64,000 nucleotides of DNA, from positions 62,001 through 126,000 of the forward strand of contig NZ_FQWC01000007.1 of the NCBI RefSeq assembly GCF_900129555.1, written 5' to 3'. This DNA comes from Flavobacterium defluvii. GTDB lineage: Bacteria; Bacteroidota; Bacteroidia; Flavobacteriales; Flavobacteriaceae. The position numbers and the translations under genes are program-made. Every line of letters begins with the position of its first letter. Within the stretch, counting starts at the first letter, position 1. Below the pieces are notes generated by a model. That model saw nothing but the letters and a program-made list of their open reading frames with translations, searched no databases and was not told the origin of the DNA. Of the stretch, positions 7,966 to 17,320 are shown piece by piece.

Positions 7966-8868
7966 CTATCTCCCAAAAGAATCATAATTATCTTGGGCAT
8001 ATTTTTCAAAACGTTTTAACAACACGATATTTTGTTTTTCAATTTCTGTTAATTGGTCATCAACATTTGTCGAAACAGGAATATACCATTCAACATTATC
8101 AAAAAACTGACGAACGGTTTTGGTTTTAAACGAAAGTCCGTGTCTGGCAAAAATTGTATTTCTAAGAATTTCTAAATCAATTTTCTTTAAATTTTTAACA
8201 TCAGATTCTTTTAGTTTTTGTGTAGATGAATTGATTTTTATAATGCTTTCTGATGCAGCGCGATATACACTTTCAATATAAGTTTCGGTTTTTGTAGTGT
8301 CTGTTTCTTCTTCATCATTTTCTTCTTCATAAGTCACTTTTTCTTCTTTTGGATTTTCATAATCGATATACATATCGCTGTCCGGCAGCATTACTCCAGG
8401 ATCATATTTGAATTGTTTTTTTACAAGTTCAAATTTTCTTTTGGTAACTTCTTTTTTAGGATTATTAGCTGTCCAGGTTCCTACCAGAAGAGTGTCTTTT
8501 TGTATTTCAAAAGTAAAAACACCGTCATTTTTGTCATCTCCGGGTTCTTTAAGAGTAAAGTAAAAAGTATTTCCTGTTCTTCGCATAGTACCTTTGAGCG
8601 GTCTGTTATTACCAGCGACAATACTTTGACCTATAACTTCTGTTTCAGTAATTCTTTTAATGACAATGTTAATCTTGTTAATGTATCTTTCTTTTTCGGG
8701 CTGAGTTGTATCGCGTTCTGCAACTATAAAATCACCAACCCATGAGCCATAAAAATCGGTTCTTATTTCTTCGGGTATTTTGTTATCGGCACTAATTTTG
8801 GGTTGTTTTTCTTTAGAATTACAGGAAAAAAGTAAAACGGCTAAAAATAAATAAAGAAGTTTTTTCAT
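7966..8868 (-). CDS. YARHG-domain lipoprotein
   Basis: 300 residues from the ATG at 8868. The N-terminus is a lipoprotein signal with lipobox LLFSC (Cys16). Residues about 30-170 form a domain of unknown function with beta-rich text (GTMRRTGNTFYFTLKE, LLVGTWTANN). A very acidic linker (EEENDEEETDTT) leads to a C-terminal YARHG domain: LEILRNTIFARHGLSFKTKT then FFDNVEWY. This domain is common in secreted bacterial proteins and has no firm function. The start overlaps the stop of the DUF2306 gene as ATGA, indicating coupled translation. A longer frame to 9111 is rejected because it would lie inside that gene. Confidence 0.85.
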   Translation of the reverse strand: MKKLLYLFLAVLLFSCNSKEKQPKISADNKIPEEIRTDFYGSWVGDFIVAERDTTQPEKERYINKINIVIKRITETEVIGQSIVAGNNRPLKGTMRRTGNTFYFTLKEPGDDKNDGVFTFEIQKDTLLVGTWTANNPKKEVTKRKFELVKKQFKYDPGVMLPDSDMYIDYENPKEEKVTYEEENDEEETDTTKTETYIESVYRAASESIIKINSSTQKLKESDVKNLKKIDLEILRNTIFARHGLSFKTKTVRQFFDNVEWYIPVSTNVDDQLTEIEKQNIVLLKRFEKYAQDNYDSFGR

Positions 8869-9500
8869 TTTTTTGATTGATGATAAAGATAGTATTCGAC
8901 GATTAATAAATTCGGAACCCAGCCCAGCCATGCTATAATTTGGTATAAATCCATTGGTGCAGGATGAAACAAATATGCAAGAATAACCTTCCAAAAACGT
9001 AAGGTGACTGCTGAAAATGTTAAAGCAAAACTTCGCATTAAAAATGCCCTGTGCTGTGGGATATTTTTGTTTTTTATATAAAGAAAACCTTTTAAAGTAA
9101 AATAAAACCAAAATAGAGATAATGCGACAAAAGATATTTTGGAATAAAATCCGCCATTGGCAAAAAAGCCAATAAATAGTCCCGAAGGTGCGCTTAGAAA
9201 CAGAATTACAAAAACATATAATTTTCCAAAATTTCTGTGAATGCTTGGGTTTTTCTTTAAAAGAGAATCACTAAACTGGAAAAATCCCGAAAATAAAACA
9301 AAAATTGCCGAATAAACATGAATATAAAAAAAGACAATATAATATGGAATTTCAGAAACTTCTGTTTGTTTAATTTGAAGAAAAGCAGCGTCACTTTTTA
9401 ATGGAATATACTGCAAAGTTAGTTTCAGCATTAAAATAAAGAAATAGCTAAAAAGGATTGTCCAAATTAGTATTAATGAAAACTGAAGCTTTTTTCTCAA
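8865..9500 (-). CDS. DUF2306-like integral membrane protein
   Basis: 211 residues with about six membrane segments. The HVYSAIFVLFSGFFQF, SIHRNFGKLYV and HRAFLMRSFALTF texts fit the DUF2306 family, whose function is unknown. The frame can be extended to a GTG at 9578, but that extension covers a strong minus-strand terminator (9531-9570), so a TTG at 9500 (RKKLQFSLILIWTI) is the better start. This is an inference from the overlap. It shares an ATGA overlap with the YARHG lipoprotein and the two probably act together at the cell envelope. Confidence 0.8.
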   Translation of the reverse strand: MRKKLQFSLILIWTILFSYFFILMLKLTLQYIPLKSDAAFLQIKQTEVSEIPYYIVFFYIHVYSAIFVLFSGFFQFSDSLLKKNPSIHRNFGKLYVFVILFLSAPSGLFIGFFANGGFYSKISFVALSLFWFYFTLKGFLYIKNKNIPQHRAFLMRSFALTFSAVTLRFWKVILAYLFHPAPMDLYQIIAWLGWVPNLLIVEYYLYHQSKK

Positions 9501-9530
9501 TTTTTGTAAGAGTTTGTTAGTTGTTAAATA

Positions 9531-9570
9531 TAAAAAATCCCCAACTACTTTTAATAATTGGGGATGGTTT
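9531..9570 (-). terminator. Terminator between copper operon and DUF2306 gene
   Basis: 8-bp stem ATCCCCAA/TTGGGGAT (9537-9544 with 9558-9565) followed on the minus strand by a T-rich run. It would end transcripts of the MbnP/MbnH operon about 190 nt past its last gene. A T run on the other side may make it bidirectional. Confidence 0.75.
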
Positions 9571-9751
9571 TTTGCCACAAATTTACGAATGTATATTTAC
9601 AGTAATTAAAAGCGAATTTTTGCTGTACGCAGCTAGTTTTTGAAATTTCTTCCTGATACGTTTAAAAGAACTATAAACAAAGAAACTTATAAAGAAGGGA
9701 GGAAAAGAGTATGATAAAAAATCTTTTCACAGCTTATTTCTTCGTTGAATG

Positions 9752-10711
9752 TTAAAGTGTGTAATTCAAATTAATACTCCATCTATAATTAGCTTCCATA
9801 TTGCCATTTGAAAGATTTTGCTGAATAGGCAGCATCGCATTTATACCAATTGAAAAACGATCTTTTCCAGCTTCAACACCAAATTTTCCAAATAAAATAT
9901 CTCCTGCAGTATTCGGCAGATCCAGATTGTGCTGCTTATTAGTTTGATAGACCTCTCCGGCAAGTCCTGCTTGCGGAACAATCTGAAAATTATTTATGTC
10001 AAATAAATAAAAGAAAGTTCCGGCATAGTTAAACTGATCACCGTATTGATAATTTTTACTGTTTTCTGTTTTAATAATATAATTAAGCGTTGTGTTTAAA
10101 CCAAGATTATTGTGTTTAATAACATATTCGGTAACTAAAGGAAAGTCCCAGCTTCCGGTTCCTAACTGAAAACTTTGGTTGATTGTTCCCAAATTATTAG
10201 TCTCTTTAAATTTTCCTGTTGGCAGTTTAACTCCACCGCCAATATTTAATTTATGGGAAAAAACAGTGCTGTCTTTTTGGGTTTCATAAATTGTGTAAAG
10301 CCCCATAATTGTAATGTCTCCAAGGCCTTCAATACTTTGTGTTCCGGCAGTTAATTGTCTTTCATGAAAATGATAGGGAACTAAAGCCGAAATCTGGATT
10401 TTCTCTGTAACGGGAATTCTTGCCCAAGCCTGAATAGTGTTGAAGTTTTCATCGATCCACGGAGAATTGGCAAAGATTCCGTCGCGGCTTGTATAGCTTT
10501 GTTTAAAATACCTTACGCCAACAAAATTATTATTAAGCATAGAACTAAAACCCATACTTCCGCCGCTTGCCGAACATCCACACGCATCACAGTCAAAATC
10601 TTCCATCATTTCCAAACGATGAAAAGTAAATGCCGAAATGCTATCTTTTTCAGTAAAACTAAAGGCTGAAAACCCAACCAAAAAAGTACAAATTACTACT
10701 AATTTTTTCAT
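9752..10711 (-). CDS. Outer-membrane beta-barrel protein with Cys-rich N-terminus (copper operon)
   Basis: 319 residues. A signal peptide (MKKLVVICTFLVGFSAFSF) is followed by FDCDACGCSASGGSMG with Cys41, Cys44 and Cys46, a likely metal-binding tag. The rest is alternating beta text typical of a small outer-membrane barrel and ends in a terminal aromatic/hydrophobic strand (WSINLNYTL). GVRYFKQSYTSRDG and IGGGVKLPTGKF resemble MetA-pathway-like or transporter-like barrels seen near metal genes. It is the last gene after the di-heme enzyme, with a hairpin in the 101-nt gap. A role in passing copper across the outer membrane is an inference. Confidence 0.7.
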   Translation of the reverse strand: MKKLVVICTFLVGFSAFSFTEKDSISAFTFHRLEMMEDFDCDACGCSASGGSMGFSSMLNNNFVGVRYFKQSYTSRDGIFANSPWIDENFNTIQAWARIPVTEKIQISALVPYHFHERQLTAGTQSIEGLGDITIMGLYTIYETQKDSTVFSHKLNIGGGVKLPTGKFKETNNLGTINQSFQLGTGSWDFPLVTEYVIKHNNLGLNTTLNYIIKTENSKNYQYGDQFNYAGTFFYLFDINNFQIVPQAGLAGEVYQTNKQHNLDLPNTAGDILFGKFGVEAGKDRFSIGINAMLPIQQNLSNGNMEANYRWSINLNYTL

Positions 10712-10731
10712 TTTAATTATTGTTTATGCCT

Positions 10732-10796
10732 TAGATTTCACAGATTATAAGGACTTTTTATTGAGATTCAATTTGGTTTTTAATCTGTGAAATCTG
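10732..10796. repeat. Inverted repeat, TTTCACAGATT family
   Basis: 16-nt arms 10732-10747 and 10781-10796 pair at 15 positions around TTTCACAGATTA. It lies between two genes of the copper operon and could reduce read-through or protect mRNA ends. Confidence 0.65.
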
Positions 10797-10812
10797 CGGC
10801 TATATTTTTATT

Positions 10813-11859
10813 CTAATATTCTGCAAAACGTTTATCTGTCAAATATTGAGTATCAGTTAATGTTTTCAAAAAGGCAATTATCTGCTGTTTTTCAGTTGTA
10901 GAAAGCGGAATTCCAAATTTTCCGTTTTGTTTCAAAATTGGATCTAATGTTGGAGAATCTTCAATTCCGCTTGCATAATGATCTAAAACGCCTTCAAGAG
11001 TTCCAAATCTACCATCGTGCATATAAGGTCCTGAAACTTCTACATTTCGCAAACTTGGTACTTTAAACTTATAATAATCGCCTGCCAGTTCGGTTACTTT
11101 ATACCGGCCAACATCGTTAACAGCCGGATTGACAGCTAGGCCATTGTTTCTAAAAGAATTATCAGTCTGCAAATCGGTTGCATGACATGACGCACATTTT
11201 GATTTAAATAAATCATAACCTGCCAATTCATCAGAAGTCAATGTTCCACCGGTTTCATTTCTTCTGTATTTATCAAACTTTGAATTTGATGAAACTACCA
11301 TAACCATAAACTGAGAAAGAGCTTTTAGCATATTTTCGGTTGTAATAGCATTCTCTCCAAAAGCCTGCCCAAATAATTTTTGATATTCTTTATCAGCTTT
11401 CATCATTTTCAGAATCGCATTCAAATCCCCATTCATTTCGATAATACTTTTAAGCGGAATAAGCGGTTGTAAATCTAAATGATCTGCAGCACCATCATAC
11501 ATAAATATGGTTTGATAAGCCAAATTTTGAATTGATGGTGTGTTTCTTGTTCCTTCGGCATTATTAACACCGTGACTTACTGTATGTCCGTGATGCGTAA
11601 AAGCATTGGCCTGAATATGACAGAATCCGCAGGAAACTACTCCGTCTGACGCTAAACGTCCATCATAAAATAGTTTTTTTCCTAATTCGAATCCTTTTTC
11701 TGTTGGCGGATTTAATTCGATATTGTAAGCAAGTGCAGGAAAGTTGGATGGAACTTTAAATTCAAGCGGAATGTTTACATATTGACTGTCATCATCCTGA
11801 TCTGAACAACTCCATAATAACGGGACGATCAGCCAAAGAAAATATTTTATTTTCAACAT
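10813..11859 (-). CDS. Di-heme cytochrome c peroxidase-family enzyme, MbnH-like
   Basis: 348 residues. Lipoprotein signal LLWSC (Cys18), so it is anchored in the periplasm or outer membrane. Two c-type heme motifs, CGFCH (77-81) and CASCH (222-226), plus PYMHDGRFGTLEGVLDHY, place it in the bacterial CCP/MauG superfamily. Length and its place directly after an MbnP-like gene point to MbnH, which oxidises a Trp in MbnP to kynurenine so that MbnP can bind copper. A plain cytochrome c peroxidase is the alternative. A structured repeat on the opposite strand lies in the upstream gap. Confidence 0.85.
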   Translation of the reverse strand: MLKIKYFLWLIVPLLWSCSDQDDDSQYVNIPLEFKVPSNFPALAYNIELNPPTEKGFELGKKLFYDGRLASDGVVSCGFCHIQANAFTHHGHTVSHGVNNAEGTRNTPSIQNLAYQTIFMYDGAADHLDLQPLIPLKSIIEMNGDLNAILKMMKADKEYQKLFGQAFGENAITTENMLKALSQFMVMVVSSNSKFDKYRRNETGGTLTSDELAGYDLFKSKCASCHATDLQTDNSFRNNGLAVNPAVNDVGRYKVTELAGDYYKFKVPSLRNVEVSGPYMHDGRFGTLEGVLDHYASGIEDSPTLDPILKQNGKFGIPLSTTEKQQIIAFLKTLTDTQYLTDKRFAEY

Positions 11860-11896
11860 GATTTTTTGGTTTTAAAGAGTACAAAAGTTCTGGTTT

Positions 11897-11980
11897 AGCC
11901 CTTCCGATAGCAATCGGGATACTCGGCATCCTTTTGTTTGCAGCAACAAACGTAAACATATAGCGGATAGCGGGACATTT
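11897..11980 (+). ncRNA. Flavo-1-like structured repeat, copy 1
   Basis: Plus-strand text AGCCC...GGCATCCTTTTG, a short hairpin (GTTTG..CAAAC), then ATATAGCGGATAGCGGGA. The same framework recurs at 39244-39333. It resembles, from memory, the Flavo-1 RNA motif of Flavobacteria, a conserved structure of unknown function. It lies antisense in the gap between the MbnP- and MbnH-like genes. A plain interspersed repeat is the alternative. Confidence 0.45.
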
Positions 11981-12020
11981 TTTCTGTGGAACCTTAACTT
12001 TTGTGCTCCCGAAAATAAAT

Positions 12021-12821
12021 TTAATCGTTGTGTACGTGATCTACTCTAAACATTGCGCTAATGTTTTCAGTGATTAATGGCAAATTAGTACCGCCCATAA
12101 TCATCGCACCCATTCCGTTTGTGTTATTGTCAGAAAGTTTGATTTTATTTTTACCGTCAATGATTTTTGAAAGATCAGTAATTAAGTGAACTTCCGGAGT
12201 AATTGTAGTACGAACCAATGCTTTTGTTGGCATATCAACAGTAACTTCGGTGTAGTTGTAATCTGTTCCGGTTTTTCCAGTATGAATCATAAACGGAGTT
12301 GCAGTTGTAACAGTTGGAGACGTAAAAGTGCCCTCGAAAGCAAGAAATTTATAGCCTGCAGCCCAGGTCCACATCATTCCAGCTGCATCAGCCTGAGCAA
12401 GAAAATCGTCCTGACCGGCAGCACCTAATTCCCATTGTGCTTTGTCAACACCAATCCCGAATTTTACTTTTACATAATCTCCAGCAGGAACATCTGTAAG
12501 TTCAAATTCACGGCCAGCTGCAGATGATTCATCGGCAATAAAATAGCTTTTGCTTTTTGGATAAGTAAAAGTAGATCCATCAGCTTTTGTTAAAACAACA
12601 TTACTGATAATATATTTAACCAGACTTATTTTTAAAACTTCATTATTTGAAGTTACATTTCCCTGTGTATTTAAAATAAGGTCATTTGCTCCGTAAGCAT
12701 TGTCAAATTCTAAGATAAGTTTTCCGTTTCCTGAAACATTATTGTCGTCATCATTTGAACAAGAAAATAAAGATATAGATAGTGTTACAATAGCTAAAGC
12801 TCTGTATAAAGTATTTTTCAT
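12021..12821 (-). CDS. MbnP-like copper-binding lipoprotein
   Basis: 266 residues. Lipoprotein signal SLFSC (Cys21), then an acidic spacer. Family-typical text: GKLILEFDNAYG near the start, SLVKYIISNVVL, FGIGVDK, the conserved MMWTWAAGYKFLAFEG (Trp151, Trp153), HTGKTG (His180) and a C-terminal VDHVHND with two His. In characterised MbnP a Trp is oxidised to kynurenine by the partner MbnH and the protein then binds copper. Which Trp is changed here cannot be told by eye. The pairing with the di-heme gene just downstream is the strongest support. Confidence 0.85.
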   Translation of the reverse strand: MKNTLYRALAIVTLSISLFSCSNDDDNNVSGNGKLILEFDNAYGANDLILNTQGNVTSNNEVLKISLVKYIISNVVLTKADGSTFTYPKSKSYFIADESSAAGREFELTDVPAGDYVKVKFGIGVDKAQWELGAAGQDDFLAQADAAGMMWTWAAGYKFLAFEGTFTSPTVTTATPFMIHTGKTGTDYNYTEVTVDMPTKALVRTTITPEVHLITDLSKIIDGKNKIKLSDNNTNGMGAMIMGGTNLPLITENISAMFRVDHVHND

Positions 12822-12935
12822 TTTGTGAATTTTATATAATTTAATTAAAATTTAAGTATGCGTAAACGCTTTTTCATTGGCTTTACAGCAATGAAAATTG
12901 ATTTCAATTTTGAAATGAAATCTGATTTTTAAAAA

Positions 12936-13313
12936 TTATATAAAAAGGGAAGGAGGGTGAAAAGCAACAATCGAAACCGAAATTGGTTTTTTGTTTAAAA
13001 CTGCAAAGTTTTGCGTTTTAGGTTCAATTGGAGCGATCAATTTATATTGTGCAGTAATTGTATTTTGAATATAAACAACCTCTGATTTCTCTTTTAAGTT
13101 GTCTTGCATTTTCTTTTCGTTATCGGCGTATTTTTTCAAACTTTTTTGAAGTTCGCATCGGCCATTACAGGTATTAAAAACTTGCTTGCGCTGTACACAG
13201 ATAGTTCTTACGATTTCGTCCTGATTGATTTTAAAAGAAGCGTAAACAAAGAAATTGCCAAAAGATGGCACCAAAAGGATACAAGAAAGTAATATGATAA
13301 AAAACTTCTTCAA
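12936..13313 (-). CDS. Small secreted Cys-containing protein, first gene of copper operon
   Basis: 125 residues from a TTG start at 13313; no in-frame ATG is near. A signal peptide/membrane segment spans residues 3-25. Three cysteines follow at 39, 49 and 53 in ICVQRKQVFNTCNGRCEL, then a charged helix. The last part, to the terminal HPPSLFI, is not recognised. No family name is known to me. It sits 114 nt before the MbnP-like gene on the same strand, behind a good -7 box (13337-13344), so it likely leads the operon. A role as a copper-binding or sensing partner is only an inference from the cysteines and the neighbours. Confidence 0.75.
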   Translation of the reverse strand: MKKFFIILLSCILLVPSFGNFFVYASFKINQDEIVRTICVQRKQVFNTCNGRCELQKSLKKYADNEKKMQDNLKEKSEVVYIQNTITAQYKLIAPIEPKTQNFAVLNKKPISVSIVAFHPPSLFI

Positions 13314-13336
13314 GGTTTGTTTCGTTGTTTCGAATG

Positions 13337-13344
13337 CAAAAATA
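13337..13344 (-). promoter_or_regulatory. Copper-operon -7 box
   Basis: TATTTTTG on the minus strand, matching TAnnTTTG, 24 nt before the TTG start of the small Cys protein. No -33 TTG at normal spacing is evident. Confidence 0.45.
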
Positions 13345-13395
13345 CATTATTTATTATTATTAAGTATTATGATTTTTGTCATTTTGCGAAAAAAG

Positions 13396-13559
13396 TTTTC
13401 AGTTTACAGTTGCAGTTCTTAGTTTCCATGCAGACTGAATACTGCACTGTAAACTTAGACGGAATACTGAAAAACGAAACCCGACAGGTTTCAATAAACC
13501 TGTCGGGTTTGATATATATTTAAAGTTTTAGTCTATAAACTACGACTGTAAACTGAAAA
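13396..13559. repeat. Nested inverted repeat holding the secA terminator
   Basis: Outer arms TTTTCAGTTTACAGT (13396-13410) and its exact complement (13545-13559). Inside is a perfect 15-bp stem around CCCGACAGG with loop CAAT (13477-13491 with 13496-13510), a typical intrinsic terminator about 50 nt past the secA stop. The inner hairpin is the probable end of secA transcripts. The outer arms are of unknown role. Confidence 0.8.
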
Positions 13560-13561
13560 AA

Positions 13562-16500
13562 TTATTCTTTAACCAAAACCCAAGTTCCGGCAGCTAATAA
13601 ACTTTCAGCTTTTTTATATTTCATCGTTTCTGTTTTGCCAGTTGAAACTTCCTGAACAGTTACAGTATCATTTCTGTTGATTTTTGGCATATCTCTCACG
13701 ATAGTTTCTGTAACCTGACGCTGTTGAGTTTCTCCAGCCTCACGGTTGATGCTTTCGCTGTTTGGAATTTCGTCTTTACTTAGTTGTAAGTTTTCTTTTT
13801 GACGAATTTCTCTTGCTTCTTGAATTTCAGAAGTAACATTTTGAGCCGGTAAATCTCCTTTGAATAAGAATGAAATTACTTCTTTGTTAACGTTGTCTAA
13901 CATTGCTCTAAACAAATTAAAAGCTTCTAATTTGTAAATAAGCAATGGGTCTTTTTGTTCGTGAACAGCCAATTGAACAGATTGTTTCAATTCGTCCATT
14001 TTACGTAAATGTTTTTTCCAGGCTTCGTCAACAATAGAAAGTGTGATATTTTTCTCAAAATCAGCAATCAATTGAGTTCCTTCGCTTTCGTAAGCTTTTT
14101 TAAGGTCTGTAACAACATTAAGAGTTTTAATTCCATCCGTAAACGGAACCACGATTCTTTCAAAATGGTTGTTTGGTTCTTCGTAAACTCCTTTGATGAT
14201 TGGGAAAGCTTCTCTGGCGCTTCTTTCTGTTTTTTCTGTATAGAAAGCCAATGCTTCTTTGTATACTTTTCCTGTGATTTCAATATCTGATAATTTTGAA
14301 AAATCAGCTTCTGAAATTGGAGATGTGATTCCGAAATAACGAATTAAGTCAAATTCAAATCCTTTGAAATCATTTCCAGCTTTGTTGTTGCTTACGATTA
14401 ATTCACAAGTATCATAAAGCATGTTCGCAATATCAAGTTTCAAACGTTCTCCGAATAATGCGTGACGACGACGTTTGTAAACTACTTCACGCTGCGAGTT
14501 CATCACATCATCATATTCTAATAAACGTTTACGAACACCAAAGTTATTTTCTTCAACTTTTTTCTGAGCACGTTCGATAGATTTGGTCATCATAGAATGC
14601 TGAATAACTTCACCTTCTTTTAATCCCATTCTGTCCATTACTTTAGCAACTCTTTCAGAACCAAATAAACGCATTAAGTTATCTTCAAGAGAAACATAAA
14701 ATTGAGAACTTCCCGGATCTCCCTGACGACCAGAACGACCACGTAACTGTCTGTCTACGCGACGAGAATCGTGACGCTCAGTACCTACGATTGCTAAACC
14801 TCCGGCAGATTTTACTTCTGGAGATAATTTAATATCGGTACCACGACCAGCCATGTTTGTTGCAATTGTTACAACTCCCGCTTTACCAGCTTCTTCAACG
14901 ATTTGTGCTTCCTGCTTGTGCATTTTAGCATTCAATACGTTATGTGTGATTCCTCTCATTTTAAGCATACGGCTTAATAATTCTGAAATCTCTACAGATG
15001 TTGTTCCAATTAATACGGGTCTTCCAGCTTGTGATAACTCGGTAACATCTTCGATTACAGCGTTGAATTTTTCACGTGTAGTTTTGTAGATATAGTCTTC
15101 TTTATCTTGTCTTGCAATTGGACGGTTTGTTGGAATTTCAACAACATCCAGTTTGTAAATCTGCCATAACTCGCCAGCTTCTGTAACAGCTGTACCAGTC
15201 ATACCCGCCAATTTGCTGTACATTCTGAAATAATTCTGTAATGTAACGGTTGCAAATGTTTGTGTAGCTGCTTCGATTTTTACATTTTCTTTTGCCTCGA
15301 TCGCTTGGTGAAGACCATCTGAGTAACGACGTCCATCCATGATACGACCTGTCTGCTCATCGACAATCATAATTTTGTTGTCCATGATCACGTATTCTAC
15401 ATCTTTTTCAAAAAGAGCATACGCTTTTAAAAGCTGTGTCAAAGTGTGAATACGCTCGCTTTTTACGCCAAAATCCTGGAACAATCTTTCTTTAGCTTCA
15501 GCTTCAGCGTCTTTGTCTAATTTTTGTTTTTCAATAGCTGCGATTTCAGTTCCAATATCCGGTAAAATGAAGAAATCAGCATCTGTATCTCCAGATAGAT
15601 ATTTGATACCGTTGTCGGTTAATTCTACCTGATTGTTTTTTTCTTCAATCACAAAATATAAAGCTTCGTCAACTTTATGCATTTCGCGATTGTTATCCTG
15701 CATATATTGATTTTCGGTTTTTTGAAGTAATTGTTTGATTCCTTCTTCACTCAAAAATTTAATTAATGCTTTATTTTTAGGTAAAGATCTGTAAGCTCTT
15801 AATAATAAGAAACCTCCATCTTTAGTATTTCCTTCTTTGATTAATTTTTTAGCTTCTGCTAAGAAACCATTTGCTAACTGACGCTGCTGAGAAACTAAGT
15901 TCTCGATTTTTGGTTTCAATTCATTAAATTCATGACGGTCTCCCTGAGGAACCGGTCCTGAAATGATAAGCGGTGTTCTGGCGTCATCAATTAATACAGA
16001 GTCAACCTCGTCGACAATAGCAAAGTTGTGTTTTCTTTGTACTAAATCACTAGGCGAGTGCGCCATGTTATCTCTTAAGTAGTCAAAACCAAATTCATTA
16101 TTGGTTCCGTAAGTGATATCAGCATCGTATGCTTTTTTTCTAGCTTCTGTACTTGGCTGATGATTATCGATACAGTCAACAGATAATCCGTGGAACTCGA
16201 ATAAAGGCGCTTTCCACGTGCTGTCACGTTTTGCTAAGTAATCATTAACCGTTACTAAGTGAACACCATTTCCAGTTAAAGCATTTAAGTAAAGCGGAAG
16301 AGTAGCTACCAAAGTTTTTCCTTCTCCCGTTTGCATTTCGGCAACTTTACCTTCGTGCAATACCATACCTCCAATTAACTGAACATCATAATGAATCATA
16401 TCCCAAGTGATGTCTTTTCCGGCAGCATTCCATTTGTTAGCCCAGATCGATTTTTCACCGTCAATAACGATATAAGGTTTAGTTGCAGAAAATTCGCGGT

Positions 16501-16909
16501 CTTTTGCAGTTGCAGTAACTTCAATATGAGAGTTTTCTTTAAAACGACGAGCTGTTTCTTTTACTACAGCAAACGCTTCCGGAAGAATTTCTAATAAAGT
16601 TTTTTCAGAGATTTCATAAGCTTCTTTTTCAAGAGCGTCTATTGCATCATAAATATCTTCTCTTTTGTCGATATCCTCAATATTTTCAACTTCAGCTTTA
16701 AGCGAAGCAATTTTTGCATCTTTATCTGCTCTTGCTTCTTTAATTTTTTCTTTAAAATAAACGGTTCTAGCTCTTAGTTCGTCATGAGATATACTCATTA
16801 AACTAGTTTCGAAAGTTTTAATTTTGTTTAAATAAGGCTGTAAAGCTTTTACATCTTTTTGAGATTTATCGCCTACAAAGACCTTAATGATGCTATTTAT
16901 GAAACTCAT
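13562..16909 (-). CDS. secA: Preprotein translocase ATPase SecA
   Basis: 1115 residues, the usual long Bacteroidota form. SecA drives protein export through SecYEG. Seen: Walker A in [11 protein letters not shown] (about residues 191-200), Walker B region [20 protein letters not shown], the Met-Thr-Gly run [27 protein letters not shown], and the arginine-finger region [15 protein letters not shown] lineage insertion (about residues 330-440, [16 protein letters not shown]) separates the nucleotide-binding parts. The C-terminus ([14 protein letters not shown]) has no Cys-rich zinc motif, so SecB-type contacts through that tail are not expected. Transcribed alone. Confidence 0.98.
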   Translation of the reverse strand: MSFINSIIKVFVGDKSQKDVKALQPYLNKIKTFETSLMSISHDELRARTVYFKEKIKEARADKDAKIASLKAEVENIEDIDKREDIYDAIDALEKEAYEISEKTLLEILPEAFAVVKETARRFKENSHIEVTATAKDREFSATKPYIVIDGEKSIWANKWNAAGKDITWDMIHYDVQLIGGMVLHEGKVAEMQTGEGKTLVATLPLYLNALTGNGVHLVTVNDYLAKRDSTWKAPLFEFHGLSVDCIDNHQPSTEARKKAYDADITYGTNNEFGFDYLRDNMAHSPSDLVQRKHNFAIVDEVDSVLIDDARTPLIISGPVPQGDRHEFNELKPKIENLVSQQRQLANGFLAEAKKLIKEGNTKDGGFLLLRAYRSLPKNKALIKFLSEEGIKQLLQKTENQYMQDNNREMHKVDEALYFVIEEKNNQVELTDNGIKYLSGDTDADFFILPDIGTEIAAIEKQKLDKDAEAEAKERLFQDFGVKSERIHTLTQLLKAYALFEKDVEYVIMDNKIMIVDEQTGRIMDGRRYSDGLHQAIEAKENVKIEAATQTFATVTLQNYFRMYSKLAGMTGTAVTEAGELWQIYKLDVVEIPTNRPIARQDKEDYIYKTTREKFNAVIEDVTELSQAGRPVLIGTTSVEISELLSRMLKMRGITHNVLNAKMHKQEAQIVEEAGKAGVVTIATNMAGRGTDIKLSPEVKSAGGLAIVGTERHDSRRVDRQLRGRSGRQGDPGSSQFYVSLEDNLMRLFGSERVAKVMDRMGLKEGEVIQHSMMTKSIERAQKKVEENNFGVRKRLLEYDDVMNSQREVVYKRRRHALFGERLKLDIANMLYDTCELIVSNNKAGNDFKGFEFDLIRYFGITSPISEADFSKLSDIEITGKVYKEALAFYTEKTERSAREAFPIIKGVYEEPNNHFERIVVPFTDGIKTLNVVTDLKKAYESEGTQLIADFEKNITLSIVDEAWKKHLRKMDELKQSVQLAVHEQKDPLLIYKLEAFNLFRAMLDNVNKEVISFLFKGDLPAQNVTSEIQEAREIRQKENLQLSKDEIPNSESINREAGETQQRQVTETIVRDMPKINRNDTVTVQEVSTGKTETMKYKKAESLLAAGTWVLVKE

Positions 16910-16948
16910 AATTTATTTGTATTTCTTTATTATATAATGTGTATTTGA

Positions 16949-16990
16949 ACCAAAAAAAAAGCCTCTGTGATGAGACTTTTTCATTTGGTT
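16949..16990 (-). terminator. Terminator after DUF2795 gene
   Basis: Stem AAAAAGcCTC/GAGaCTTTTT around TGTGAT (16956-16965 with 16972-16981), with further pairing ACCAAA/TTTGGT outside. It lies just past the stop of the small DUF2795 gene. Confidence 0.65.
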
Positions 16991-16997
16991 TATTTTT

Positions 16998-17219
16998 TTA
17001 ATATTCATCCTCATTCCAAAGATAATCTTCGTCTGTTGGATAATCAGGCCAAATTTCTTCCATTGATTCATATATCTCCCCTTCATCTTCGATAGACTGA
17101 AGGTTTTCTACTACTTCTAATGGAGCACCAGCTCTAATAGCGTAGTCAATAAGTTCGTCTTTGTTAGCAGGCCATGGCGCATCACTTAAATAAGATGCTA
17201 ATTCTAATGTCCAATACAT
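16998..17219 (-). CDS. DUF2795-domain small acidic protein
   Basis: 73 residues. The text YWTLELASYLSDAPWPANKDELIDYAIRAGAP with VVENLQSI matches DUF2795, a short helical domain found in Bacteroidota next to or fused with DNA-related genes; its function is unknown. The C-terminal half is strongly acidic (DEGEIYESMEE, DYPTDEDYLWNEDEY). The protein is cytoplasmic and has no signal. It lies upstream of secA on the same strand but a terminator separates the two. Confidence 0.85.
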   Translation of the reverse strand: MYWTLELASYLSDAPWPANKDELIDYAIRAGAPLEVVENLQSIEDEGEIYESMEEIWPDYPTDEDYLWNEDEY

Positions 17220-17320
17220 CTGTTATCTGTTTAGTTTGTGCAAAAATAAATTTTTTACTGAAAAAGACAAGTAAAATTTGATTTATTTTAATAAAATTTA
17301 AGAACGTCCCATTAATTGCA

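Noticed and set aside
8869..9111. N-terminal extension of the YARHG lipoprotein
   Set aside because: It lies within the DUF2306 gene, and the lipoprotein signal starts at 8868 with ATGA coupling.
10813..11859. Plain cytochrome c peroxidase for peroxide defence
   Set aside because: Possible, but the MbnP-like neighbour and the lipoprotein form favour MbnH; kept as an alternative.
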